64,000 nt of DNA. It comes from Prevotellaceae bacterium UBA1743. Its GTDB lineage: Bacteria > Bacteroidota > Bacteroidia > Bacteroidales > Bacteroidaceae. Shown piece by piece: positions 36,384 through 45,103 of the stretch. The first letter of the stretch is position 1, and each line of letters begins with the position of its first letter. The stretch covers positions 1 to 64,000 of the forward strand of contig DCHV01000080.1 in NCBI GenBank assembly GCA_002314945.1. Reading direction: 5' to 3'. Made by a program: the position numbers and the translations under genes. The notes below the pieces were generated by a model. That model ran no database searches and had not been told where the DNA came from. It saw only the letters and a list, made by a program, of their open reading frames with translations.

Positions 36384-37456
36384 GTGAGATAGCAAGCATC
36401 GGAGAATTTGGACTCATCAGGAAACTGACCGAGGACCTGAAAACAATAAATAAATCCACTCTGAAAGGAGTGGGCGACGACTGTGCCGTATTGTCCCCAG
36501 CCATGGACATGAAGACACTCGTAACAACCGACCTGCTGATGGAAGGCGTACATTTCGATTTAACCTATGTACCCCTGAAACACTTAGGCTACAAGTCGGT
36601 GATGGTAAACCTGAGCGATATCTATGCCATGAATGGAATGCCGGAGCAGATCACGGTGAGCTTGGCTATCAGCAAACGATTCAGTATCGAGGATATCGAG
36701 GAACTGTATGCTGGCATGAGATTAGCTTGTGAAAAGCACGGAGTGGATATCGTGGGAGGTGACACCACCAGTAGCATGACAGGACTTGCCATCAGCATCA
36801 CGGCTATCGGACGCGCGAAAGAGGAGGACATCGTATATCGCAACGGAGCAAAGGAAACTGACCTGATATGCGTGAGCGGCAACTTAGGGGCGGCATACAT
36901 GGGACTCCAACTTCTGGAAAGGGAGAAGAACGTGTACGACCAACAAGTGGCCGAAGCACAACGCACAGGCAACAAAGAGGCCATGAAGAATCTCGCTACG
37001 GCCCAACCTGACTTTGCCGGCAAAGAGTATATACTGGAACGACAGCTGAAACCCGAAGCACGACGTGACATCATCGCAGCACTTGCAAAAGAGGGCATCC
37101 ACCCCACTGCCATGATGGACATCAGCGATGGACTGAGCAGTGAGATACGACATATCTGCTCGCAAAGCAAGAAGGGATGCCGCATCTACGAAGAACGTAT
37201 CCCTCTGGACTATCAGACGGCGGTAATGGCCGAAGAAATGGATATGAACGTGAGCACCTGTGCCCTGAACGGAGGAGAAGACTACGAACTACTCTTCACC
37301 GTACCGCTAACTGACAATGACAAGGTGAGCCAGATGGAGGATGTGAAGGTGATCGGATACATCACACAAGAGGAACAGGGATGCGCCCTGATAAGTCGCG
37401 ACGGACAAGAATTCGAACTGAAAGCACAAGGCTGGAACCTCTCGAAAAAAGAATAA
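36380..37456 (+). CDS. thiL: Thiamine-monophosphate kinase
   Basis: 358 residues of the PurM/ThiL ATP-grasp-like superfamily. It phosphorylates thiamine phosphate to thiamine diphosphate. Motifs: IGEFGLIRKL at the start, GVGDDCAVLSP, VNLSDIYAMNGMPEQ, IVGGDTTSSMTGL, MMDISDGLSSE and LNGGEDYELLFTV. The ATG at 36380 overlaps the PNP stop; an open frame reaching back to 36242 lies within PNP and is not used. About 40 residues in the middle (GLQLLEREKNVYDQQVAEAQ...) are an insertion relative to enteric ThiL. Confidence 0.94.
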   Translation: MSEIASIGEFGLIRKLTEDLKTINKSTLKGVGDDCAVLSPAMDMKTLVTTDLLMEGVHFDLTYVPLKHLGYKSVMVNLSDIYAMNGMPEQITVSLAISKRFSIEDIEELYAGMRLACEKHGVDIVGGDTTSSMTGLAISITAIGRAKEEDIVYRNGAKETDLICVSGNLGAAYMGLQLLEREKNVYDQQVAEAQRTGNKEAMKNLATAQPDFAGKEYILERQLKPEARRDIIAALAKEGIHPTAMMDISDGLSSEIRHICSQSKKGCRIYEERIPLDYQTAVMAEEMDMNVSTCALNGGEDYELLFTVPLTDNDKVSQMEDVKVIGYITQEEQGCALISRDGQEFELKAQGWNLSKKE

Positions 37457-37468
37457 AATTCACTGACA

Positions 37469-38620
37469 ATGAAGACATATATCTATATGGTGGCAGTGGC
37501 CATCATCGCTACAACGCTGATTCCCTCATGCAAGAAAGGTATTGCTAACACGCTACCTGAGACACTGATTCCAGCCGAGAACTTCGACACCCTAATTGAT
37601 GGAAAACAAGTAGGTCTCTACACGCTGCACAATGGAGGACTGACGATGCAGGTAACGAACTTCGGAGGACGCGTAGTGAGCCTCTACGTTCCTGTAGGCA
37701 ACGACACAATAGTGGATGTGGCTCTGGGACACAATACAATTGGAGAATATACAGACTATGTACACGAGCGTTTCCTGGGTGCCTGTGTAGGACCTGTGGC
37801 TAATCGTATCGTAAACGGGCAATACACATACGAAGGCGTGACCTACGAAATAAGCAAGAATCACGCATCCATTGGAACCCTGCATGGGGGATTCAAAGGA
37901 TTGGATTCGCAGGTGTGGGACGTGACGGCACAAACGGATAGCAGCATCACTTTCCATTTCCTGCACGCTGATGGAATGGAAGGATTCCCTGGCAACCTGA
38001 ACATCACCATGACTTACTCGTTAACTCATTACGGAGCTTGGCGTATCGATTATCTTGCTAACACGGACAAGACACGTCCTGTGAACATCACCAACCATCC
38101 CTATCTGAATCTGTCGGGTGAAGGAAATGGGGATTGCCTGGACTATATCGTACAGATAAATGCCGACTCGCTGACTGGAGTAGATGGGCCTCACATCATG
38201 GATGCCTCACCCGTGGAAGGGACAGCACTCGATTATCGCAAACCACACGCCGTAAGAGAAGTTGTGGAAAGCCAAGACGAGCAGGCAGTACGGGGCAATC
38301 ATGGATTTGACCACAACTTCTGCGTGCGATTGAAGGAAGGTCAGGACACTACTTTCGTAGCCTCGGTATATAACCCTGCCAACGGCTTGATGTTGGAGGT
38401 CTTCACGGATCAACCTGGGCTACAAGTCTATAGCGGACAATACTTCAAAGGCACGGAAATAGGGAAGTGCGGAAAGACGTTGGACAAATACAGCTCGTTC
38501 ACCTTCGAGACACAGCACTATCCCGACTCGCCCAACATGCCGAACTTCCCCAACGTATTCCTGCAACCAGGTGAGGAATATCACCATACCTGTATCTACA
38601 AGTTCTCTACATGCCCTTAA
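37469..38620 (+). CDS. galM: Aldose 1-epimerase (galactose mutarotase), lipoprotein
   Basis: 383 residues. A signal peptide with lipobox-like LIPSC (Cys21) is followed by the GalM beta-sandwich: MQVTNFGGRVVSLYVP, the substrate-binding GACVGPVANRIVNGQY and ASIGTLHGGFKGLD (catalytic-region His), and NITNHPYLNLSG. QPGEEYHHTCIYKF is at the end with the conserved late Glu. It interconverts alpha and beta anomers; the lipoprotein signal suggests a periplasmic or surface role on imported galactose. It pairs logically with the GH36 gene downstream. Confidence 0.93.
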   Translation: MKTYIYMVAVAIIATTLIPSCKKGIANTLPETLIPAENFDTLIDGKQVGLYTLHNGGLTMQVTNFGGRVVSLYVPVGNDTIVDVALGHNTIGEYTDYVHERFLGACVGPVANRIVNGQYTYEGVTYEISKNHASIGTLHGGFKGLDSQVWDVTAQTDSSITFHFLHADGMEGFPGNLNITMTYSLTHYGAWRIDYLANTDKTRPVNITNHPYLNLSGEGNGDCLDYIVQINADSLTGVDGPHIMDASPVEGTALDYRKPHAVREVVESQDEQAVRGNHGFDHNFCVRLKEGQDTTFVASVYNPANGLMLEVFTDQPGLQVYSGQYFKGTEIGKCGKTLDKYSSFTFETQHYPDSPNMPNFPNVFLQPGEEYHHTCIYKFSTCP

Positions 38621-39006
38621 TGCGTATGGGTTGGGAGGTTATTAACATAATCTACGAGAGCGCCGAGAGTCACGGCGTCTTCATCAACCGATTCCCTTGT
38701 CTCGACAACGGACGTCACGGGACCTACCACGAAATCGGATGCGACCCTGACAAGGAAGGCATACGCATTGCTTCCCCCGACTTTTCGGGTGAAAAGAACG
38801 TGCGCAATGCCATGCTCTATCCCATCGACAAGTTGCTCCTCTTCGACGAGCAGACTGTAGGCGAAAACGGCACCTTTTTCTATGCTGCTGCCGTAGGTAA
38901 AGGATGGGGCGTATATTTCGGGGACGATGTCTATGCATGGCAACTCTACGACATCACGTTTGCTTCTGCAGGACTACATCGAATTCTGTCCCAAGGAAGT
39001 ATATGA
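38620..39006 (+). CDS. Small protein of unknown function, probably frameshifted near its 3' end
   Basis: 128 residues as read. The ATG at 38620 shares its A with the galM stop (TAATG), like other coupled genes here, and the reading frame looks coding up to about 38960 (for example KEGIRIASPDFSGEKNVRNA and GKGWGVYFGDDVYAWQLYDI). After that this frame gives an unnatural GLHRILSQGSI. A frame one base over gives DYIEFCPKEVYDNPQIPEDI and stops at 39034, just before the GH36 gene. A one-base indel near 38955-38965 (assembly error or real) is the simplest explanation. No family recognised. Confidence 0.6.
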   Translation: MRMGWEVINIIYESAESHGVFINRFPCLDNGRHGTYHEIGCDPDKEGIRIASPDFSGEKNVRNAMLYPIDKLLLFDEQTVGENGTFFYAAAVGKGWGVYFGDDVYAWQLYDITFASAGLHRILSQGSI

Positions 39007-39065
39007 CAACCCCCAGATACCTGAGGATATCTGATAAAAATCAGACACACCAAAACATAATAAAG

Positions 39066-41180
39066 ATGAAAAATCACATGCTCACGATGCTGGCTCTGCT
39101 ACTATGCCAGCAAACGATGGCCGAAGGCGACCAAGTACTGAAAATCGACAATGGCGTGGTACAGCGAACCATATCCTACACCGAGGGACACTTGCAAGGT
39201 ACAGAGTACAAACTCTCGGAATCAGGCAATTTCATAAAAGCCTCCAAGGAATTCTCTTTCCTGGCCAACGACAAAACCTATTCGGGAGAAAACGACTGGA
39301 CGAATTTCCAGATGAGGGACACTACCACAACAAGCGGAGGACAAGGGCTGATCCTGTCCATGCAGGACAAGGAGAATACCCTCTGTGTGGAACTGTCCTA
39401 CCTCACCTTCCCCGGCCTGCCCATGGTGAGCAAGAAACTGACGGTAAAGAATCTGGGACAGAAGGACCTGAAGCTGGAAGGCGTGAGCGTGGAGAACCTC
39501 AGAGTGAGTATGCACCCCACGGTTTCATGGGTGATGGGGAAATACGGCAGATATACCAACCTCGGTCCCTTTAACGGGACTTGGGACGAGCCATTGGTCA
39601 TCGTACACGAGAACGAGAATGGCTATGGAATAGCCGTGGGCAACGAGACGGTCGGCATCATCAAGCGTACGGACGTGTTCCTGGATGGCGAATCATTGGA
39701 GGTGGGAGTCACCAAGCCGGAATCCTGCTACCCCTTCCGACGCTGGTTGAAGCAGGGACAACAATGGAGCAGCGAACCCGTATTCACCGCCATCTACAAC
39801 AACGAGCTTGACCCACAACGCATCGTGAACACAGCCGTACAGAAATACACCCGACTCCACATGGGCACCCGCGTGGAACAAATCAAGCACAAGCCGATGT
39901 TCGTCTATAACACATGGGTTCCCTTTACACGCTACATCAACGATGAACTGATAAAGGACCTGGCAAAGGCGGCCGCCGAATGTGGGGCACAGGAATTCAT
40001 CATCGACGACGGATGGCAGATGGGACATGGCTGTACGAACGTCAAGGGCGACGAAAAAGTGAATGACTGGGAAGTAGATACCGTGAAGTTCAAGGGAGGG
40101 CTGAAACCTACCTTCGACTACATCAAGTCACTCGGCATGAAGCCTGGATTGTGGGTAAGTCTGGCACGACTGGACGGGAATAGCGAGATCGTGGAAGGCA
40201 AACCGCAATGGATCATACGCGACAAGAACGGTAACATATCCGACCTCCACAACAGCAGTGAAAACAACCGTACGGTCTGCATGGGGACTGACTGGTACAA
40301 TTACATCCGCGACCTGCTGCTGCATTTCGTCAACGATTACGGATTGGCCTACGTGAAACTGGATCTGGCCATCGTGACAAGCGCCTACGTCTATAATACG
40401 GAAGAAACGGGATGCTATGCCACCGACCACCCCTTCCATCGCGACCACGAGGAGTCCTACGATGTCATCTACCGACGTGCCATGCAACTCTTCGACGAAC
40501 TGCACGAGAAAGCCCCCGAGCTGTTTATCGACTGCACCTTCGAGACAGCAGGAAAGTTACAGTTGATGGATTACGGATTCGCCAAACATGCCGACGGCAA
40601 CTGGCTCAGCAACGTCAACGCATTGGCCCATAGCGCCAATATGCGGGTGCGTCATCTGGCATGGGGCAGGACACCCGCCTTGCCTGCCACCTCGCTCGTG
40701 ATAGGCAATCTCAAATTGGATTCCCCCGACCGTGTGCTGGCTCTGAAATCCCTTGTAGGCACACTCCCCATCATGTTGGGCGACCTCAGGAATATGACAA
40801 CGGAAGAACGTCAGGAAGTACGCCATTGGACCGACTGGCTGAAGGAGATGGAGCAACGCCACGGATATATGTCCTTCCGTCAGGACCTCCCAGGGTTTGG
40901 AGAGCCTAAGGAAGGCCATTGGGACGGCTTTGCACGCATCAATGTAGATACGCAGAGCGGAGGCGTAATTGGTGTGTTCAGGGAGAATGCTGCCGAAGCA
41001 TCACGTACCGTCACCGTGCGCGACCTGAATCCGGAAGCCATGTACGATGTGCTGCAGGGAGCAGACAAGGTCAAGGTAGCCACTCTCAGCGGAAAAGATC
41101 TGGAAGAAATAGGTTTCCGCGTTGAGCTGAAGAATCGGAAGGACGGAGAACTGTTTGAAATCCTAAAGGTAGGGAAATAG
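39066..41180 (+). CDS. GH36-like alpha-galactosidase
   Basis: 704 residues with a signal peptide (MLTMLALLLCQQTMAEG). An N-terminal beta-sandwich domain (to ~residue 270) precedes a TIM barrel. That barrel shows the clan-D sequence FIIDDGWQMGHG near residue 310 and the nucleophile strand YVKLDLAIVTSAY near residue 430. CTFETAGKLQLMDYG, ADGNWLSN and a C-terminal beta domain follow. The acid/base Asp, normally in an SD motif, is not obvious (WLSN here), so the exact specificity is open. The ATG at 39066 is chosen because the signal peptide begins there; the frame stays open 162 bp upstream. Confidence 0.82.
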   Translation: MKNHMLTMLALLLCQQTMAEGDQVLKIDNGVVQRTISYTEGHLQGTEYKLSESGNFIKASKEFSFLANDKTYSGENDWTNFQMRDTTTTSGGQGLILSMQDKENTLCVELSYLTFPGLPMVSKKLTVKNLGQKDLKLEGVSVENLRVSMHPTVSWVMGKYGRYTNLGPFNGTWDEPLVIVHENENGYGIAVGNETVGIIKRTDVFLDGESLEVGVTKPESCYPFRRWLKQGQQWSSEPVFTAIYNNELDPQRIVNTAVQKYTRLHMGTRVEQIKHKPMFVYNTWVPFTRYINDELIKDLAKAAAECGAQEFIIDDGWQMGHGCTNVKGDEKVNDWEVDTVKFKGGLKPTFDYIKSLGMKPGLWVSLARLDGNSEIVEGKPQWIIRDKNGNISDLHNSSENNRTVCMGTDWYNYIRDLLLHFVNDYGLAYVKLDLAIVTSAYVYNTEETGCYATDHPFHRDHEESYDVIYRRAMQLFDELHEKAPELFIDCTFETAGKLQLMDYGFAKHADGNWLSNVNALAHSANMRVRHLAWGRTPALPATSLVIGNLKLDSPDRVLALKSLVGTLPIMLGDLRNMTTEERQEVRHWTDWLKEMEQRHGYMSFRQDLPGFGEPKEGHWDGFARINVDTQSGGVIGVFRENAAEASRTVTVRDLNPEAMYDVLQGADKVKVATLSGKDLEEIGFRVELKNRKDGELFEILKVGK

Positions 41181-41227
41181 TACAATTCCTCTCCTCTCTC
41201 TTTAAGCGAAAGCCTAAAATAATGGTT

Positions 41228-41272
41228 ACGGCAGCCTGTAGAAATTACACGCTGCCGTTATTTTTCTTTTTC
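41228..41272 (+). terminator. Rho-independent terminator after GH36
   Basis: ACGGCAGC (41228-41235) pairs with GCTGCCGT (41251-41258). Inside, TGTA/TACA extends the stem past a C-C mismatch to a 5-nt loop. A TTATTTTTCTTTTT tract follows. It closes the sppA-to-GH36 run. Confidence 0.9.
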
Positions 41273-41302
41273 ATTGTTCCCCTAAGTAAGAAATCGAGGG
41301 AT

Positions 41303-42265
41303 TTATTTTCTGTTCTTGTCCCAAGCGACAAGTTGATCTACTACGGCCTTGTCAACACACAGAGCCGTGCCGTGACTCATCCCCTCAGGCATGTGTATGA
41401 GGTCGGTGGCATCTTCCCAAGTGCGGCCATGGTCGTGGCTGAGAGATGCACCATAGCGATGCTCGTAATATTTGTCGAAAAAGACCAACAGATCTCCATT
41501 CTCGAGAAAAAGAGGAGAAGGTCCCTCGCAGCCCTTCACCGAATGTATGGGCTCTGACACTTCGATGGGAAAACCCTTCTTCATAGACTTGGAACGAGTA
41601 ATGCGAATGTTCTTCTGAGGCGGATTGAGGTTTTCATTTTTTACTGCCATAATCAATTCGCCATTCTCTGGATCACGTACGACAGCTGCATCGATGGCAT
41701 TGAACGAAGGATTGAAATATAGTTTTGTTTTGGAGAATTTCTTGAAGTCCTTGGTCGTACAGCAATAGATACGATGATTGTAATCAGACTCACTGAGACA
41801 GCCTTCGGTCTGCACATCGAGTGCCCCGGGAACAGTAGAAGCCCAGAAAATGAAATAGCGTTTGCTTTTCTGATCGTAGAAAAGTTCGGGTGCCCAACTG
41901 TTGCGTGTAGAAGGATGGTCCTCCATGACAGGAATAATCTGTTGCTCACCCCAATGAATGAGGTCGATGCTATGAGCATGACCAATGATACGATCTGTCC
42001 AACCTGTCGTCCATACCATGTGGAAAGTTCCATCAGGTGCCTGACAAATACTGGGATCACGCATCAGTTTGTCGGGGCCCACCGCAGGAGAGAGAATGGA
42101 ACGATTGTCGTTGATGGCTGTCCATGTATAGCCATCGTAACTGTAAGCAAGCCTGAGTCCTGCGCCTTGCTGATTTCCATCGAAATAGGAGAATACATAC
42201 GCCTTCTGACCAGCATAAGAGAAAAAAGGCAACAAGAGTAGAATGGAAAAGATGATTTTTCTCAT
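41303..42265 (-). CDS. GH43-type five-bladed propeller glycosidase (arabinosidase/xylosidase-like)
   Basis: 320 residues with a signal peptide (FSILLLLPFFSYAG). Propeller features: LAYSYDGYTW, KLMRDPSICQAPDGTFHMVW (blade with the conserved Asp), HSIDLIHWGEQ, RNSWAPELFYDQKSKRYFIFW (probable Glu in APEL), and NAIDAAVVRDPENGELIM. GH43 enzymes release arabinose, xylose or galactose. It is the last gene behind the NSS transporter and the HhH protein, 29 nt after the latter. Confidence 0.82.
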   Translation of the reverse strand: MRKIIFSILLLLPFFSYAGQKAYVFSYFDGNQQGAGLRLAYSYDGYTWTAINDNRSILSPAVGPDKLMRDPSICQAPDGTFHMVWTTGWTDRIIGHAHSIDLIHWGEQQIIPVMEDHPSTRNSWAPELFYDQKSKRYFIFWASTVPGALDVQTEGCLSESDYNHRIYCCTTKDFKKFSKTKLYFNPSFNAIDAAVVRDPENGELIMAVKNENLNPPQKNIRITRSKSMKKGFPIEVSEPIHSVKGCEGPSPLFLENGDLLVFFDKYYEHRYGASLSHDHGRTWEDATDLIHMPEGMSHGTALCVDKAVVDQLVAWDKNRK

Positions 42266-42294
42266 ACGTCGTATAGTTTATAAAAGATGAATAA

Positions 42295-43230
42295 TCATTT
42301 GAAATCGAGATAAGGACTGAGTCTTTCTATCTGCGAAGCAGAAAAACCAGAAATATGCTGCAAATCGGAAAGTTGGCACAAGGGACCATGTTCATTTCTA
42401 TACTCCACCAAAGCCTTTGCCTGATAAAACGTAAGATAAGGGTGGCGCATGAGGCGTTGCACAGAGGCATTATTGACATTCACACGTTCGGGATCAACAG
42501 ATGACAGCGTAAACCAAGGGAGCACTTCATCGGGAAGCTGACATGCCTCCATCACCTGTTCTACATTCACGAAGCCTCCCAAACGGCTACGATATTCCAC
42601 TATCTTACGCGCACGATAGGATGCAATACCTGGAATACGCTTCAACTGGAATGTGTCTGCAGTAGCCAAATCAACCAAAGTTCCCTCGCTGTACTTCTCT
42701 GAAACGGCAGAATCCGCCACAGCCGAAGAAGTGGTTGGCAGAGGAATCGTTGCGGAGGATGTATCAGATGAGGATACAGAAGAAGGGGACAGAGCAGTTT
42801 TGTGAACAGGCGCGGGTTCTAAATACCGGAACTTTGAATCAATCTGTATATAGGGCGAAAGGTGGTCCCACACCTCCTGTGTCATACCTGGCAACCTGCG
42901 AAATTCCTCAGGAGTATGGTATCTTCCATGTTTGGCACGATAGCGATAGATGGCACGTACCTGCCAAGGAGCCAAGCCAAGACGTAACAAGGCTGTACTG
43001 TCGGCCGTATTGGGATCGAAAGGAAAAGCCTCCCATTTTTCCTCGACAGCATAGGAAGGGGAAGACGGACGAGAATAGGCCGTACTATCGCGATGAACTT
43101 CTCTATGTTCCTGAGAAGAAGGATGTCGCCACGTCCAAATCCATATACCTAACAAAATCAATACGACCGCCCATTCGAGCAACAAGAGAGCACGACGATC
43201 TGAACGGCTAAAAAATGGAGTGGGCCTCAT
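42295..43230 (-). CDS. Membrane-anchored helix-hairpin-helix (ComEA-like) protein
   Basis: 311 residues. An N-terminal membrane helix (ALLLLEWAVVLILLGIWIW) and Ser/Pro/Thr-rich linkers separate several HhH units. These are FDPNTADSTALLRLGLAPWQ near residue 75, DLATADTFQLKRIPGIASYRARKIVEYR near residue 190, and NVNNASVQRLMRHPYLTFYQAKALVEYR near residue 250, plus a final ISGFSASQIERL. HhH motifs bind DNA backbone; ComEA is the periplasmic DNA receptor of natural transformation. Orientation (N-in, HhH domain outside) fits such a role, but no other com genes are near. Confidence 0.87.
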   Translation of the reverse strand: MRPTPFFSRSDRRALLLLEWAVVLILLGIWIWTWRHPSSQEHREVHRDSTAYSRPSSPSYAVEEKWEAFPFDPNTADSTALLRLGLAPWQVRAIYRYRAKHGRYHTPEEFRRLPGMTQEVWDHLSPYIQIDSKFRYLEPAPVHKTALSPSSVSSSDTSSATIPLPTTSSAVADSAVSEKYSEGTLVDLATADTFQLKRIPGIASYRARKIVEYRSRLGGFVNVEQVMEACQLPDEVLPWFTLSSVDPERVNVNNASVQRLMRHPYLTFYQAKALVEYRNEHGPLCQLSDLQHISGFSASQIERLSPYLDFK

Positions 43231-43239
43231 CAGACGATT

Positions 43240-44613
43240 CTACTTTGTTGAGAAGAAAGAGACTATCTCATTCACAAAGATCACGCAGACACCAATAGGA
43301 GCCACCCATCGTATTAAAAATGTGACAAGACGCAGAAAGGTGAAGGGAAGAGTCCCTCTGTTGGTAAGTTCGTCATGCAAGACTTTCCTATTCAAATACC
43401 ATCCCGCAAAGACAGTAATAAGCAAGCCACCAATTGGCATCAGCAACTTGGCTGTGATGAAATCGAAGAGGTCGAAGAAGCCCAGGCCAAAAAGATGAAT
43501 ATGTTCCCAAGGTCCGAAGGAGAGGCTACAAATAACGCCCAACAAGAGACAAAGTAATGAGACTATGCTGGCGGCCATAGTACGACTCATCTGGAAACGT
43601 TCGCGTATATAGGCTGTGGATATTTCGTGCATGGAAATGCTACTGGTGAGAGCTGCCAAGAGAAGCAACAAATAGAAAAACACCGAGAATACATAGTACA
43701 TGACTGGCGAATCCGAGAAAGCGAGATCGAATACATGTGGCAATGTGATGAAAACAAGACCCGGTCCTGCATCAGGACTAACACCAGGCACACTGAATAC
43801 GGCAGGAAAAATAATACAACCGCTAAGGATGGCCACCAATGTATCAATAAGGCTTACTTCCAGGGCGGAAGATACCAATCGCGTATCATGTCGAAAATAG
43901 GACGAATAGGTGATAAGGCATCCTATACCCACACTGAGCGAGAAGAAGGCTTGCCCCATCGCACTAAGTACTACATGAGATGTAATCTTGCTGAAATCGG
44001 GATGGAAGAGGAAGTCTAATCCCTGTGATACGCCTGACATCGTAAGACAATACACCACCAACACCAACATAAGAATGAACAGGAGTGGCATCATCATCTT
44101 GGAATATCGTTCTATCCCGTTTTGAATACCCCGAACAACCACAAGATGAGTGAGAAGAAGGAATACTGCCAATGCTATCAGGGGAAAGAAGGGGTGAGAA
44201 ACGAAATGAGAAAACGTCTGTGCATAATCGGAGCTGGAAGACAATGTGGCTGAAACAGCAGAGAACGAGTAATACAACGTCCACCCTGCCACTACTGAAT
44301 AATAGGAAAGAACGAGAATACCCGCCAACACGCTCAGGTATCCAGCAATGGACCAAAACTTGCCTTTGGAGAGAGATCGGAACGCATCAACTGCATTGGA
44401 ATGAGAAGCACGTCCAATGACGAACTCACTAATCATAACAGGCATGGCGATAAAGAACACCGCTCCAATATACACCAGGATGAAAGCACCCCCACCATTG
44501 TTTCCCACTTCGGTCGGAAAACGCCAAATATTACCCAAACCTACGGCACAACCTGCAGCCGCCAAAATAGCTCCAATTCTACTACCAAAACCGCCTCTAT
44601 CCTCTTTTTGCAT
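43240..44613 (-). CDS. Neurotransmitter:sodium symporter (NSS/SNF) family transporter
   Basis: 457 residues and about 11-12 membrane helices. The start GFGSRIGAILAAAGCAVGLGNIWRFP holds the unwound TM1 Na+/substrate site, GGGAFILVYIGAVFFIAMPVM follows, and SLSVGIGCLITYSSY is the TM6 region. Bacterial members carry amino acids such as Trp, Leu or Ala with Na+. It leads the NSS-HhH-GH43 operon and shares a divergent promoter region with the VanZ-like gene. Substrate unknown. Confidence 0.92.
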   Translation of the reverse strand: MQKEDRGGFGSRIGAILAAAGCAVGLGNIWRFPTEVGNNGGGAFILVYIGAVFFIAMPVMISEFVIGRASHSNAVDAFRSLSKGKFWSIAGYLSVLAGILVLSYYSVVAGWTLYYSFSAVSATLSSSSDYAQTFSHFVSHPFFPLIALAVFLLLTHLVVVRGIQNGIERYSKMMMPLLFILMLVLVVYCLTMSGVSQGLDFLFHPDFSKITSHVVLSAMGQAFFSLSVGIGCLITYSSYFRHDTRLVSSALEVSLIDTLVAILSGCIIFPAVFSVPGVSPDAGPGLVFITLPHVFDLAFSDSPVMYYVFSVFFYLLLLLAALTSSISMHEISTAYIRERFQMSRTMAASIVSLLCLLLGVICSLSFGPWEHIHLFGLGFFDLFDFITAKLLMPIGGLLITVFAGWYLNRKVLHDELTNRGTLPFTFLRLVTFLIRWVAPIGVCVIFVNEIVSFFSTK

Positions 44614-44647
44614 AACTCAAAAATGCTTAAATCAAATGTACTTCATG

Positions 44648-44655
44648 CAAAAGTA
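44648..44655 (-). promoter_or_regulatory. Promoter -7 box of the NSS-HhH-GH43 operon
   Basis: Minus strand TACTTTTG (TAnnTTTG), 35 nt before the NSS ATG. Confidence 0.6.
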
Positions 44656-44668
44656 CGTTTTTTTTTCG

Positions 44669-44676
44669 TAATTTTG
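44669..44676 (+). promoter_or_regulatory. Promoter -7 box of the VanZ-like gene
   Basis: TAATTTTG, 20 nt before the ATG. It lies only 13 bp from the opposing NSS -7 box, so each promoter's upstream region covers the other. Confidence 0.6.
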
Positions 44677-44695
44677 CACAAAATAACAGAAAGAG

Positions 44696-45103
44696 ATGAA
44701 GACGCTCACACGAATACTGAAAAATTATCCACTTAGCCTACTGACTGTTTTGACCATCGTATTGTTATCCTTACTTCCCTTCCCTGAAATAAAGATGGCA
44801 GAAGATGTACCCTTGGCTGACAAATGGGTTCACATGGTCATGTACGGAGGACTGAGTCTGATGGTATGGATCGAATACCTGAGAAACGGCCTTGGTTTCC
44901 GTAAAGATACGGCTATTCTGCTCACCTTGATTGCTCCAATTCTCTTAGGCGGTCTAATGGAACTGGCACAAGCCTATCTGACTGAAACCCGAAGCGGGGA
45001 TTGGATGGATTGGTTTGCAGATGCCATCGGATCATTTATCTGCCTATTCATTGGATTCGGCCTACTGAAACCCTGGTTACAGAAAAAGCGCGCTCATATC
45101 TGA
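44696..45103 (+). CDS. VanZ-like family membrane protein
   Basis: 135 residues with four hydrophobic segments: PLSLLTVLTIVLLSLLPFPE, HMVMYGGLSLMVWIEYL, LTLIAPILLGGLMELAQAYL and GSFICLFIGFGLL. The pattern DKWVHMVMYGGLS and MELAQAYLTETRSGDWMDWFADAIG is that of the VanZ-like family (teicoplanin-resistance VanZ and many uncharacterised relatives). Function in Bacteroidetes is unknown. Its 3' end overlaps the convergent CYTH gene by 10 bp. Confidence 0.87.
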   Translation: MKTLTRILKNYPLSLLTVLTIVLLSLLPFPEIKMAEDVPLADKWVHMVMYGGLSLMVWIEYLRNGLGFRKDTAILLTLIAPILLGGLMELAQAYLTETRSGDWMDWFADAIGSFICLFIGFGLLKPWLQKKRAHI

